Shown here: in pieces, positions 26,481 through 35,207 of the stretch
Position numbering within the stretch: the first letter of the stretch is position 1
Layout: each line of letters opens with the position of its first letter
Assembly: GCF_005869855.1 (NCBI RefSeq)
Contig: NZ_SZNH01000014.1
Location: forward strand, 127,042 to 162,248
Length of the DNA: 35,207 nt
Source of the DNA: Nostoc sp. PA-18-2419
GTDB taxonomy: Bacteria; Cyanobacteriota; Cyanobacteriia; Cyanobacteriales; Nostocaceae
Direction of reading: 5' to 3'
Translations under genes and position numbers: made by a program
The notes under the pieces: model-generated
What the model was told of the DNA's origin: nothing
Seen by the model: only the letters and a program-made list of their open reading frames with translations
Databases searched by the model: none

Positions 26481-26509
26481 ACCAGCAAGCTCGTCAAAAC
26501 TTAGAGAAT

Positions 26510-29029
26510 TTGCAGAAGTCTTTAGGACTTAGAAATGAAGATATTACCGTTCTTGAACAACCCCTTCTTCACCAAGCACAAATCAGATATCAGCAAAAGC
26601 TCAGACAAATAGCGGAGCAAAAGCAACGGAAACAGGAACAAGCAGAGTATGAAAACAAACTCCGTAGCTACGAGCAAGAATTCGCAAAGGCAGTTCAGGC
26701 AGAATACCCATTAAGTCAAACTGCTTTGCAACGCTTGAAGACCTATCAGCAGCAATTAGGACTAAAAGATGAAGATGTTGAGCGCGCTGAGCAGCCAATT
26801 CGTGAACCAGCAGAGGTCAAGTACCAGCAAAAGCTCAGACAAATAGCGGAGCAAAAGCAACGGCAACAGGAACAGGCAGAGTATGAAAGCAAACTTCGTA
26901 GCTACGAGCAAGAATTCGCAAAGGCAGTTCAGGCAGAATACCCGTTAAGTCAAACTGCTTTACAACGCTTGAAGACCTATCAGCAGCAATTGAAACTAAA
27001 AAATGAAGATGTTGAGCGCGCTGAGCAGCCAATTCGTGAACCAGCAGAGGCCAAGTACCAACAAAAGCTTAGACAAATAGCGGAGCAAGAGCAATGGGAA
27101 CAAAAACAGGCAGAGTATGAAAATGAACTTCGTCGTACAGAACCTAGCAACAAAGCATCAATTCCTTTCACGAAGTCTTCAAAAATAGTTGGAATTGACT
27201 TAGGTACAACGAACTCCTGCGTCGCAGTCATTGAAGGTGGTAAACCCACGGTTATTGCTAATGCAGAGGGTTTTCGGACAACACCATCGGTAGTAGCGTT
27301 CGCCAAAAATGGCGATACTTTGGTAGGGCAAATCGCCAAGCGCCAAGCGGTGATGAACCCGGAAAACACCTTCTCTTCAGTTAAGCGTTTCATTGGTCAC
27401 CGCTTCGACGAAGCTACTAGTGAAGCTAGGGAAGTTTCTTATAAAGTATTGAGCAGTGGTGGTAACATCAAGCTAGATTCTCCTGGTGTTGGTAAGCAGT
27501 TTGCCCCAGAAGAAATTTCAGCTAAAGTTCTGCGTAAACTAGTTGAAGATGCTAGTAAATACCTGGGTGAAACTGTAACCCAAGCTGTAATCACAGTTCC
27601 GGCATACTTCAATAACTCCCAACGGCAAGCGACAAGAGACGCTGGTAAAATCGCAGGTATCGAAGTTCTGCGGATTATCAACGAGCCGACTGCTGCATCT
27701 GTAGCATACGGATTTTATAAAAAGAATAACGAAACTATCCTAGTATTTGACCTTGGTGGTGGTACCTTCGACGTATCTGTGTTGGAAGTAGGTGATGGCG
27801 TATTTGAAGTACTAGCTACATCCGGTGATACCCACCTTGGTGGTGACGACTTTGATAAAAAAATAGTTGACTTCTTAGCTGAAAAGTTCAAGAAAGACAA
27901 AGGCATCGACCTACGCAAAGATAAACAAGCCTTACAACGTTTGACAGAAGCCGCAGAAAAAGCCAAGATTGAGCTTTCTAGCGTTACCGAAGCGGAAATT
28001 AATCTGCCATTCATCACCGCTACCCAGGATGGGCCGAAGCACCTGGATACTACTCTCACCCGCGCTAAATTCGAAGAACTCTGCTCAGACTTAATCAACC
28101 GTTGTCGCGTTCCTCTAGAAAATGCTCTTAGAGATGCGAAGTTAAACAAGAACGATATCGATGAAGTTGTACTAATAGGTGGTTCTACCCGAATTCCTGC
28201 CGTTCAAAATTTAGTCAAGCGGTTGTTAGGTAAAGAACCTAACCAAAGCGTTAACCCTGATGAAGTGGTAGTTCTTGGTGCAGCAATCCATGCAGGGGTA
28301 TCTAGTGGTGAAATTACTGGTATAGTGCTATTAGATGTAACACCACTTAGTCTAGGTGTAGAAACCTTGGGTGGTGTGATGACCAAAATTATCTCCCGCA
28401 ACACCACAGTTCCAAACAAGAAATCTGAAATATTCTCCACTGCCGTGGATGGTCAAACCAACGTAGAAATTCACGTACTCCAAGGTGAGCGGGAACTTGC
28501 TAACGATAACAAGAGTTTGGGAACCTTCCGCCTTGATGGTATTCCCCCTGCACCACGCGGTGTTCCGCAAATTGAAGTGGTGTTCAACGTTGACCCCAAC
28601 GGTATCCTCAACGTCACCGCCAAGGACAAAGTTACTGGTAAAGAACAGTCCATCAGCATAACTGGTGCTTCTACACTAGATAAATCTGATATTGATCGGA
28701 TGGTAAGAGAAGCCGAACAAAATGCTTCTGCTGACAAGGAACGTCGTGAGAAGATTGAACGCGAGAACCAAGCTAACTCTCTGGCGTATCAAGCCGAGAA
28801 ACTGTTGCAAGACTTGGGTAATAAAGTTCCTGCTGCTGACAAGAGTAAAATCGAAGGTTTGGTGAAAGAGCTGCGTAATGCTATCTCTAAAAAATACTAC
28901 GAGCAGATCAAGAAGCTGATACCAGAATTGCAACAAGCACTATTCGCAGTTGGTAGCAACATCTATCAACAAGCTGGTGGCGGTTATGATGTAATTGACG
29001 CTGATTTTAGAAATTATAATAGTAGATGA
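26510..29029 (+). CDS. Repeat-DnaK (Hsp70) fusion, likely 3' part of a caspase-Hsp70 gene
   Basis: Up to 839 residues. The open frame extends upstream to about 26447; the TTG at 26510 is the first plausible start but has no good ribosome binding site. The first ATG codon in frame is at 27353, already inside the DnaK ATPase domain, so this is most likely the continuation of the caspase gene. Residues 1-215 hold three helical repeats ([35 protein letters not shown]). DnaK follows without its own start: phosphate-1 GIDLGTTNS, phosphate-2 [17 protein letters not shown], linker [11 protein letters not shown], substrate-binding domain and lid. The motifs are intact. The C-terminal tail is shortened and altered (DVIDADF then NYNSR) by a 40-bp duplication. 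Confidence 0.85.
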   Translation: MQKSLGLRNEDITVLEQPLLHQAQIRYQQKLRQIAEQKQRKQEQAEYENKLRSYEQEFAKAVQAEYPLSQTALQRLKTYQQQLGLKDEDVERAEQPIREPAEVKYQQKLRQIAEQKQRQQEQAEYESKLRSYEQEFAKAVQAEYPLSQTALQRLKTYQQQLKLKNEDVERAEQPIREPAEAKYQQKLRQIAEQEQWEQKQAEYENELRRTEPSNKASIPFTKSSKIVGIDLGTTNSCVAVIEGGKPTVIANAEGFRTTPSVVAFAKNGDTLVGQIAKRQAVMNPENTFSSVKRFIGHRFDEATSEAREVSYKVLSSGGNIKLDSPGVGKQFAPEEISAKVLRKLVEDASKYLGETVTQAVITVPAYFNNSQRQATRDAGKIAGIEVLRIINEPTAASVAYGFYKKNNETILVFDLGGGTFDVSVLEVGDGVFEVLATSGDTHLGGDDFDKKIVDFLAEKFKKDKGIDLRKDKQALQRLTEAAEKAKIELSSVTEAEINLPFITATQDGPKHLDTTLTRAKFEELCSDLINRCRVPLENALRDAKLNKNDIDEVVLIGGSTRIPAVQNLVKRLLGKEPNQSVNPDEVVVLGAAIHAGVSSGEITGIVLLDVTPLSLGVETLGGVMTKIISRNTTVPNKKSEIFSTAVDGQTNVEIHVLQGERELANDNKSLGTFRLDGIPPAPRGVPQIEVVFNVDPNGILNVTAKDKVTGKEQSISITGASTLDKSDIDRMVREAEQNASADKERREKIERENQANSLAYQAEKLLQDLGNKVPAADKSKIEGLVKELRNAISKKYYEQIKKLIPELQQALFAVGSNIYQQAGGGYDVIDADFRNYNSR
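26645..27112 (+). repeat. Two tandem 234-bp direct repeats
   Basis: Unit 1 (26645-26878) and unit 2 (26879-27112) are nearly identical and encode 78 residues each; the start of a third unit follows at 27113. Older, diverged copies lie upstream in the caspase gene. The near identity points to a recent duplication or ongoing homogenisation. Confidence 0.9.
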
Positions 29030-29047
29030 TGTAATTGACGCTGATTT
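28986..29047 (+). repeat. 22-bp direct repeat with 40-bp period at the end of the DnaK fusion
   Basis: The stretch encoding D-V-I-D-A-D-F occurs at 28986-29007 and again at 29026-29047. The second copy continues into the normal DnaK ending (T-E-S-K, stop) but lies in another frame behind the new stop codon. A small tandem duplication with extra bases therefore changed the C-terminus. Confidence 0.85.
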
Positions 29048-29165
29048 CACCGAATCAAAGTGATATCGTTTCGGGTTTTCATCATCCCACTAAACGAACT
29101 TTAACAGAATTTACTACTGCTTAATTTTTCAGTAGATTAGCAATAGACTATCTTAATAACACTTT

Positions 29166-29987
29166 ATGACTTCTTTAGAAGCGTCAGTTGAGGATTTAGT
29201 GCTAGTTGCTGGTGCTACTGGTGGAGTAGGGCAACTGGTAGTAGGCAAGCTGCTAGAAAAAGGTTTTAGAGTTCGTGTCCTGACACGCAATGCCGCAAAA
29301 GCTCAACAAATGTTTAATCAGCAAGTGGAAATTGTTGTTGGTGATACCCGCCAGCCCGCTACACTTCCAGCCGCAACATCAGATGTCACCCAAATTATAT
29401 GTTGTACCGGAACCACAGCCTTTCCCTCTGCCAGATGGGAGTTTGAGCAACCCCCGAACTTGATTGAATGGGGAATAATTTTTCTTAATCCCCAATTTAG
29501 TCAAGCAAAAGCAAAAAATAGTCCAGCTCAAATCGATGCCCAAGGTGTTAGCAACCTTGTAGCAGCAGCACCTAAGAATTTGCAGCGATTTATTTTCGTC
29601 TCCTCCTGCGGAATTCTCCGTAAAAATCAGTTTCCTTTTAGCGTTCTCAATGCATTCGGCGTTTTGGATGCCAAACATAAGGGTGAGGAATCGATTGTTG
29701 ATTCAAGATTACCCTACACTATTATCCGCCCAGGACGCCTCATTGACGGGCCTTATACTTCATATGACCTCAATACCCTCCTGAAGGCAAAAACACAGGG
29801 CAAATACGGTGTGGTGCTTGGCACAGGTGATACACTTTCAGGTGATGCTAGCCGGATTGATGTCGCAAACGCTTGTGTAGAATCTCTTTTTTACCCAAGG
29901 AGTTCCAGAAAAATTTTTGAAATAGTTAATAAGGGAGAAAGACCGCCTGTTATTGACTGGGAAACTCTTTTTACTGGGCTGGAGTGA
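29166..29987 (+). CDS. NAD(P)-binding atypical SDR family protein
   Basis: 273 residues with a Rossmann fold. The dinucleotide motif is G16-A-T-G-G-V-G22, followed by VRVLTRN and VVGD segments typical of atypical (NmrA/SDR_a5-like) short-chain dehydrogenases found in cyanobacteria and plastids. IICCTGTTAFPS and FVSSCGIL mark later strands; the classical YxxxK is not in its usual form. Substrate and reaction are unknown. The start is the ATG at 29166. It lies between the DnaK fusion and the normal dnaK, on the same strand, with about 135 nt before it and no sign of functional connection. Confidence 0.85.
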   Translation: MTSLEASVEDLVLVAGATGGVGQLVVGKLLEKGFRVRVLTRNAAKAQQMFNQQVEIVVGDTRQPATLPAATSDVTQIICCTGTTAFPSARWEFEQPPNLIEWGIIFLNPQFSQAKAKNSPAQIDAQGVSNLVAAAPKNLQRFIFVSSCGILRKNQFPFSVLNAFGVLDAKHKGEESIVDSRLPYTIIRPGRLIDGPYTSYDLNTLLKAKTQGKYGVVLGTGDTLSGDASRIDVANACVESLFYPRSSRKIFEIVNKGERPPVIDWETLFTGLE

Positions 29988-30450
29988 GTGGGAAAAAGAC
30001 AGGGGGTAGGGAGGCAGAGCAGAGAATTCCTAACTCAGCGCTCCCAAAGCCACGCATCCTGTTTGGCCAATGCCCAATCCCCCAAGCTTAATGACTAATG
30101 ACTAATGACGTAATTTGTTACCTCTAAAGACGGCAAACACCACTCAGACATTACGGTTCACCCTAATTACTGAAAGTATTAATTCTCATACATTAGACAA
30201 AGTGAAAGCAAATTAATCCATGAATCAACTTAAAAACATTGAGTTGTTTAACCGTCATAACAGAGGTTCGGGAAACCACCCTTCATGGATCTCAATATAT
30301 ATATCAGCATAGTCTGGAGTTATAAGCCCAGAAAAGCCAAACTAAGGTATTAATGCTGAACTGGCTGATTTCTTGACCCTGTTGGTTCAAAATTTAGTCC
30401 TTTATATTCTCATTCATTCATTTAGTAGTTATACGGAGCCAGCACCTAAA
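29988..30450. other. Upstream region of dnaK
   Basis: Heptamer repeats (TAATGAC three times at about 30088-30110) and G-rich/C-rich short repeats (29996-30030) come first, then about 300 bp of ordinary AT-rich DNA that should contain the dnaK promoter. I find no CIRCE operator (TTAGCACTC-N9-GAGTGCTAA). The dnaK ribosome binding site GGAG is at about 30436. Confidence 0.45.
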
Positions 30451-32352
30451 ATGGCAAAAGTAGTTGGAATTGACTTAGGTACAACGAACTCCTGCGTAGC
30501 AGTGATGGAAGGTGGTAAACCCACAGTTATTGCTAATGCAGAAGGTTTTCGGACAACACCATCAGTGGTTGCATTTGCTAAAAATGGTGATCGCTTGGTT
30601 GGTCAAATCGCCAAACGTCAAGCGGTAATGAACCCCGAAAATACGTTTTACTCTGTCAAGCGCTTTATTGGACGCCGCTTTGACGAAGTTACCAAGGAGA
30701 CGACTGAAGTTTCTTATAAAGTCCTGAGTAGCGGCGGCAATGTCAAGCTAGACTCTCCAGGCGCTGGTAAGCAATTTGCTCCAGAAGAAATTTCTGCACA
30801 AGTTCTCCGCAAACTGGTTGAAGACGCTAGCAAATACTTGGGTGAAACTGTAACCCAAGCTGTAATCACTGTCCCAGCATACTTCAATGACTCCCAACGG
30901 CAAGCAACCAAAGATGCTGGGAAAATAGCAGGTATTGAAGTTCTACGGATTATCAACGAACCTACAGCCGCTTCTCTGGCATACGGCTTTGATAAAAAGA
31001 GCAACGAAACAATTCTGGTATTTGACCTTGGTGGTGGTACTTTCGACGTATCCGTGCTGGAAGTTGGCGATGGAGTTTTTGAAGTATTAGCTACATCCGG
31101 TGATACCCACCTTGGTGGTGACGACTTTGATAAAAAAATAGTTGACTTCTTAGCTGAAAAGTTCAAGAAAGACGAAGGCATCGATCTACGCAAAGATAAA
31201 CAAGCTTTACAACGTTTGACTGAAGCCGCAGAGAAAGCGAAAATTGAACTTTCTAGCGTCACCCAAGCAGAAATCAACTTACCATTTATTACTGCTACTC
31301 AGGATGGGCCTAAGCACCTAGATACAACCCTGACTCGCGCTAAATTTGAAGAACTTTGCTCTGACTTAATCGACCGTTGCCGGATCCCTGTGGAAAACGC
31401 TCTCCGGGATGCCAAGTTAAGCAAGAACGATATTGATGAAGTCGTATTAGTTGGTGGTTCTACCCGCATTCCCGCAGTACAACAAATTGTCAAGCAGGTA
31501 TTGGGTAAAGATCCTAACCAAAGCGTTAACCCTGATGAAGTTGTGGCAGTAGGTGCAGCAATTCAAGCTGGGGTCTTGGCTGGTGATGTTACTGGCATCT
31601 TGCTGTTAGATGTGACACCGCTATCTTTGGGTGTTGAAACATTGGGTGGCGTGATGACCAAAATTATCCCCCGCAACACCACAATTCCCACCAAGAAATC
31701 TGAAGTGTTCTCCACCGCTGTGGATGGTCAAACCAACGTAGAAATTCACGTCCTCCAAGGCGAACGCGAATTTTCTAACGATAACAAGAGTTTAGGAACC
31801 TTCCGCCTCGATGGCATTCCTCCTGCACCACGTGGTGTTCCCCAAATTGAAGTCGTGTTCGACATTGACGCCAACGGTATCCTCAATGTCACCGCTAAGG
31901 ACAAAGGTACTGGTAAAGAACAGTCCATCAGCATAACCGGCGCTTCCACCCTCGATAAAACTGACGTTGACCGGATGGTGAGAGAAGCTGAACAAAACGC
32001 CTCAAGTGACAAGGAACGGCGTGAGAAGATTGAACGCAAGAACCAAGCCGATTCTTTGGCATACCAAGCTGAGAAACAGCTACAAGAATTGGGTGATAAA
32101 GTTCCTGCTGCTGACAAGACCAAAGTTGAAGGTTTGGTAAAAGAACTGCGGGAAGCGATCGCTAAAGATGACGATGAACAAATCAAGAAGCTGACCCCAG
32201 AATTGCAACAAGCATTATTTGCCGTAGGTAGCAACATCTATCAACAAGCGGGTGGCGGTGCTGCACCTGGCGCTGAACCTCAAGATGGCAGTTCCTCCAC
32301 TGCTGGCACAGGTGATGATGTGATTGACGCTGATTTTACAGAAAGCAAATAA
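30451..32352 (+). CDS. dnaK: Molecular chaperone DnaK (Hsp70)
   Basis: 633 residues from the ATG at 30451 ([15 protein letters not shown]), with GGAG 12 nt upstream; the open frame reaches further up but that part is not DnaK sequence. The full domain set is present: ATPase domain with [19 protein letters not shown] and GGSTRIP, linker [10 protein letters not shown], substrate-binding beta domain, helical lid, and the C-terminal [10 protein letters not shown]. It folds and remodels proteins with DnaJ and GrpE, neither of which is in this window. It is very similar to the DnaK part of the fusion 1.4 kb upstream, so one derives from the other. The transcript ends at a strong terminator. Confidence 0.97.
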   Translation: MAKVVGIDLGTTNSCVAVMEGGKPTVIANAEGFRTTPSVVAFAKNGDRLVGQIAKRQAVMNPENTFYSVKRFIGRRFDEVTKETTEVSYKVLSSGGNVKLDSPGAGKQFAPEEISAQVLRKLVEDASKYLGETVTQAVITVPAYFNDSQRQATKDAGKIAGIEVLRIINEPTAASLAYGFDKKSNETILVFDLGGGTFDVSVLEVGDGVFEVLATSGDTHLGGDDFDKKIVDFLAEKFKKDEGIDLRKDKQALQRLTEAAEKAKIELSSVTQAEINLPFITATQDGPKHLDTTLTRAKFEELCSDLIDRCRIPVENALRDAKLSKNDIDEVVLVGGSTRIPAVQQIVKQVLGKDPNQSVNPDEVVAVGAAIQAGVLAGDVTGILLLDVTPLSLGVETLGGVMTKIIPRNTTIPTKKSEVFSTAVDGQTNVEIHVLQGEREFSNDNKSLGTFRLDGIPPAPRGVPQIEVVFDIDANGILNVTAKDKGTGKEQSISITGASTLDKTDVDRMVREAEQNASSDKERREKIERKNQADSLAYQAEKQLQELGDKVPAADKTKVEGLVKELREAIAKDDDEQIKKLTPELQQALFAVGSNIYQQAGGGAAPGAEPQDGSSSTAGTGDDVIDADFTESK

Positions 32353-32397
32353 TTCCCCTATTTTTTGAGGAAGATTATTTTGTCCCACCTCATATTG

Positions 32398-32431
32398 CCC
32401 ATCCAAGCTTTGGCTTTGATGGGATTTTTTT
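32398..32431 (+). terminator. Intrinsic terminator of dnaK
   Basis: CCCATCCAAGC pairs with GCTTTGATGGG (one mismatch and a short TTTG loop) and is followed by seven T. It lies 45 nt after the dnaK stop. Confidence 0.88.
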
Positions 32432-32469
32432 AACTTTTGAAGTTAGGAGTTAGAAATAATATGACTAGG

Positions 32470-32535
32470 GACTGAGAAATAAAAAATATATCCCCTGTTC
32501 ACAGTCAACAGTCATCAGTCAACTCTTAACATTCT
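32470..32535. repeat. Heptamer-type repeats before the decarboxylase-family gene
   Basis: GTCAACAGTCATCAGTCAAC-like short tandem words of the kind found at 1876-1938 and 30088-30110. Confidence 0.5.
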
Positions 32536-32536
32536 T

Positions 32537-33169
32537 ATGCCTTATGCTCAAGCACCTTGGATACTTCATGGCTATGGTATTCAAACTCTGCATTTGGTGA
32601 ATATTGAAGAAGTGCGCCCTTTAATTCCCTCAGAGTTAGAAATTATTTCTGTATGGCCTGGTAAAACTTTTGGTAGTGCATATTTATCTAATTACAAAAC
32701 AAGCCCTGTATTAGAGTACAATGAGCTAATTATTGTCCCGGCTTTGGTTCATTACCAAAGAAAAATCGGCGCTTGGATTTCGCACATTTATGTAGATAAT
32801 ACTGATTCTGTGGCTGGTGGTAGAGAAATTTGGGGACTACCGAAGCAACTAGCTAAGTTTACCTTGGAAGAAAAATCTACTACTGTACATCAAGGAAACC
32901 AGAAATTGTGTAGTTTTAACTATCATCGACAAAGCTGGGCATGGCCTACCCAATTAAGCGCGTCTACTTTCAGCGCTAAGAGTACTAATTTAGTGATATT
33001 CTCCGCTGAATTTAATTGTCTATTAAGTTTGATTGGTTCTCAGTTAGAAATCCCCGCTGAAAGTCCTTTTTCTGGAATAGGTTTAGGTCAGCCTTGGTTA
33101 ACTGTGCGTTATCAGCAGCTAAATTTGCGAATTCATGCGCCAAAAGTCCTTGGTGAAATACACGTCTAG
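32537..33169 (+). CDS. Acetoacetate decarboxylase family protein
   Basis: 210 residues of the acetoacetate decarboxylase (ADC) fold. The core SHIYVDNTDSVAGGREIWG followed by LPKQLAKF matches the family's GREI-G-x-P-K pattern; Lys103 lines up with the Schiff-base lysine (Lys115 of the clostridial enzyme), while the adjacent Lys116 is Gln here, so the tuned lysine pKa of true ADC may be lost. Many ADC-fold proteins have other activities (aldolase-dehydratase or unknown), so acetoacetate may not be the substrate. The ATG at 32537 follows repeat DNA; the ribosome binding site is weak. No pathway partners are adjacent. Confidence 0.85.
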   Translation: MPYAQAPWILHGYGIQTLHLVNIEEVRPLIPSELEIISVWPGKTFGSAYLSNYKTSPVLEYNELIIVPALVHYQRKIGAWISHIYVDNTDSVAGGREIWGLPKQLAKFTLEEKSTTVHQGNQKLCSFNYHRQSWAWPTQLSASTFSAKSTNLVIFSAEFNCLLSLIGSQLEIPAESPFSGIGLGQPWLTVRYQQLNLRIHAPKVLGEIHV

Positions 33170-33402
33170 CGATTTCCAGATTTTTAACACTAGCAAGCTA
33201 ATGTCTGAAACAAGGTACTTTTTATATATTCTAGTCATAATTGGGAATATTGACAATCTTTAGTAAAGTATTCAAAATTACTAGATAATCTAAAATTACT
33301 TGATAAATTGCTAATTAGACGAATAAAATGAGGTGATACAAATTTATTTAAGCAGGTATATTATCTGATGTTCATACTAAAGTCAATTAAGCAATTTAGA
33401 AA

Positions 33403-34836
33403 ATGAGTAATAGTTGGATAAATGATAAATATAATTTAATAGAAAATATTATAAGATGCTATCCAGATTTACAGGATGTTTTAGAAATATATAATTTTGA
33501 GCCTTCAATTAAGCAAGAAGGTTGCCGCTTAGTTGTTGTGCAACCAAAAGTAGCGATCGCCTGTAAATTACCTAAAACTTTTGGAGAAGGTAATTGTCAA
33601 ATAAATTTCAGCAACATCTTTTTAAAAGGTCTAAAAATTAGTTTAAACCATCAAGATATTTTGGGTCAATTAATGACTGGAATAAACACCCAGCCGCATT
33701 GGGGCTGTCGTCAATTTTTGAAACAGCTAGATAAAAATAATTTTGAAGTATATTTAGGAAAAACAACAGTTATTTTATCCGAGTTAGAAACATTAGATTT
33801 ATGTTTGTGTATTGATACAGTTTGCCAAGAGTATAAAAAATTGATAATTAAATTTGAAAATTCTTTAGAAACATGGGATTTTGAATTTTTAAATGTTGCA
33901 AATAGTCGTGGTTTTCTACTGTTTTCTGTAGGACAAAAATTATGGAAGTTAATGCAGCAGTTTGCTGATGAGTTTGATTATACTAAAGGTAAATCAGAAT
34001 GGCATTTATTTCATAATGAAGATATCTCAATTCGAGTGAGTCGAGGAATTTGCGATCATACATTTATCTCGCCCAGAATTGATAATAGTAATTTTTCGAT
34101 ATGGTCTCAGGATAAAATAAATATCATTTATTTTATAAATGATGTTTATTTACAATCTCTTGAAAGAGGTAAAGTAACTTCTTGGCAGCAAGACATCGGA
34201 CTACGCGGAACCTGGACAGCTAAATATACTAAGCAATGGTTATTAGAAAAATATATTCCCAAAGTTATTAATTATTATCTAGATAAATTTCAATTATCTG
34301 AAGCTGAATTACTATCTGAAATAATAAATTATCAAGGCGATGCCTACGGCGGCAAGCTACGCGTACAGATAAAAGAGATTAATGAGATTAGAGATTTATT
34401 ACCTTATCTTCACGATATCCAGTCATGGTTACATATATATAAAGAAAATATTGCTACTACACTGTTGCAATCATATTACCAAACATTTACGGATTTGATC
34501 CGCAATACTGATTCTTCCATAATAGGCATAGACTATATTATGAGAAATTTATTTAGGATGAAGTGGAAGAATACACAAGAAGAAATTCCTCAAGATTCCA
34601 TACGCTGGAATTTTAAATATGCTCTGAATTATTTAGATGAACAAGTAGCAAGAATAAATACTATTAAATATGAAAATAGTTTGAAAGCAGATTTGATAAC
34701 TAGGACATTTATCTGGATAATAGAAAACGGAAAAATTAGTTTTTCTCAAGCTCACTTAAATACTGCTAAACATGCTTTGCAACCACTTTGGGAACAGAGC
34801 CGCTTTGAAATGCGCCATGTATTTATTAATCGATAA
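33403..34836 (+). CDS. Unrecognised 477-residue protein, AT-rich
   Basis: A long open frame with clearly lower GC than its neighbours and many Ile, Asn, Lys and Tyr codons, suggesting transfer or fast evolution. No family recognised. Features seen: several Cys in the first half (CLCIDTVCQEY), a mixed alpha/beta N-terminal half to about 300, and a mostly helical C-terminal half (LLEKYIPKVINYYLDKF; LLPYLHDIQSWLHIYKEN). No signal peptide or membrane helix. At about residues 312-321 the protein includes QGDAYGGKLR, encoded by a dispersed repeat (34336-34365) inserted in frame. The ATG at 33403 has a poor ribosome binding site. An IS1-type element lies 75 nt downstream. Confidence 0.8.
   Translation: MSNSWINDKYNLIENIIRCYPDLQDVLEIYNFEPSIKQEGCRLVVVQPKVAIACKLPKTFGEGNCQINFSNIFLKGLKISLNHQDILGQLMTGINTQPHWGCRQFLKQLDKNNFEVYLGKTTVILSELETLDLCLCIDTVCQEYKKLIIKFENSLETWDFEFLNVANSRGFLLFSVGQKLWKLMQQFADEFDYTKGKSEWHLFHNEDISIRVSRGICDHTFISPRIDNSNFSIWSQDKINIIYFINDVYLQSLERGKVTSWQQDIGLRGTWTAKYTKQWLLEKYIPKVINYYLDKFQLSEAELLSEIINYQGDAYGGKLRVQIKEINEIRDLLPYLHDIQSWLHIYKENIATTLLQSYYQTFTDLIRNTDSSIIGIDYIMRNLFRMKWKNTQEEIPQDSIRWNFKYALNYLDEQVARINTIKYENSLKADLITRTFIWIIENGKISFSQAHLNTAKHALQPLWEQSRFEMRHVFINR
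34336..34365 (+). repeat. Dispersed repeat unit inserted in frame in a gene
   Basis: A GC-rich unit (GGCGATGCCTACGGCGG, then CAAGCTACGC) stands out in an AT-rich gene. It resembles modules dispersed in Nostoc genomes and the reverse complement of 16879-16905 in the MITE. Confidence 0.65.
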
Positions 34837-34911
34837 AGCTAGATAATATCTTGTAGATTTAACACAAATCCAGGTAGAATATCTTTTCCTGACAAAGTAG
34901 TAGGATTGTTG

Positions 34912-35207
34912 GCGTTGCTGAATAAAGGGATGAATTAATTTATATAGGTACAATTTGATACTTCAAATAATGAAGTAATAATTTAATTGAGTGTCTCAGC
35001 ATTTGTTCTGATTTGGAATAGCATAAAGTTTTTCTGTGAAGGCGTGCAAGATAATGACGTAATCGGGTATTTTCATTTTCTACTCGCGTCATATATGTTT
35101 TACTCACAATTTGATCTCCATTGGGTATAAAACTAGGGTAAACTTTCCAGCCATCGGTCACATAAAAATAGCTTTCCCACTGTTTCACAATTTCCCATAA
35201 TGGCTCA
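34912..35207 (-). mobile_element. IS1-family insertion sequence, one end in window
   Basis: The terminal sequence GGCGTTGCTGAAT (34912-34924) marks the end next to the transposase C-terminus. The element continues past the right edge of the window, so its other end and any target duplication cannot be seen. Confidence 0.75.
34940..35207 (-). CDS. IS1-family transposase (InsB-like), partial
   Basis: The C-terminal 88 or so residues of an IS1-type DDE transposase. The frame is open to the right edge, so the start is outside. Visible: the catalytic Asp in YVTDGWKVYPSFI, then SKTYMTRVENENTRLRHYLARL with the last catalytic Glu and Arg/Lys-rich helix, KTLCYSKS, and the C-terminal helix. The ending (LHYLKYQIVPI) is close to the usual length. 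The reading frame looks intact as far as it can be seen. Confidence 0.88.
   Translation of the reverse strand, partial: EPLWEIVKQWESYFYVTDGWKVYPSFIPNGDQIVSKTYMTRVENENTRLRHYLARLHRKTLCYSKSEQMLRHSIKLLLHYLKYQIVPI

Noticed and set aside
30714-31277. 187-codon Ser-rich open frame antisense to dnaK, and similar frames antisense to the DnaK fusion
   Set aside because: They are mirror frames of a conserved, biased gene; the same shadow appears in both dnaK copies.

Overview
The window is chromosomal DNA of a filamentous, phycoerythrin-making cyanobacterium, most likely Nostocales (Nostoc/Tolypothrix/Fremyella type). The palindrome GCGATCGC (HIP1) recurs throughout. There is a PsaK subunit, a C-phycoerythrin operon with its bilin lyases, an NblA protein, a rod-core linker, and the heptamer-type tandem repeats and small hairpin repeats typical of Nostoc intergenic DNA.

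Layout: 1-3100 holds an unrecognised partial gene, psaK (with a clear intrinsic terminator), sufE and an alpha/beta-hydrolase-fold protein without a nucleophile serine. 3125-7407 holds a COG0523/CobW GTPase, a WD40 protein overlapped closely by a DUF1838-type gene, and a P-loop polynucleotide-kinase-like gene overlapping a tRNA-His-guanylyltransferase-like (Thg1) gene that carries a frameshift. 7691-16501 is a light-harvesting island: a small coiled-coil gene, a CpeF-like lyase, a class-C beta-lactamase-fold hydrolase, then on the minus strand cpeZ, cpeA, cpeB and a short nblA, followed on the plus strand by cpeS, a HExxH metalloprotease-like gene and a CpcG-type rod-core linker. The island encodes phycoerythrin (all six bilin cysteines visible), its lyases/chaperone, a linker that docks rods on the core, and the adaptor that dismantles phycobilisomes. 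16502-20589 has a 218-bp MITE, an RluD-type pseudouridine synthase, a Uma2 nuclease-like protein, a glutaredoxin-like protein and murE. 20800-24102 is a convergent pair of histidine-kinase-like proteins with complementary defects.

24607-32352 is the most unusual block: a dead IS701-type transposase, an EACC1-like small protein, a caspase-like (C14) protease with C-terminal repeats, and, one frameshift away, more copies of the same repeat fused to a nearly full-length DnaK. A reductase and a normal dnaK follow. I read the original gene as a single caspase-repeat-Hsp70 polypeptide of about 1237 residues, linked to EACC1, which looks like an NTP-dependent conflict or regulated-death system. The window ends with an acetoacetate-decarboxylase-family gene, an AT-rich unknown gene carrying an in-frame dispersed repeat, and the end of an IS1-family element.

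All calls come from reading the sequence and from memory of the families; no database search was run.
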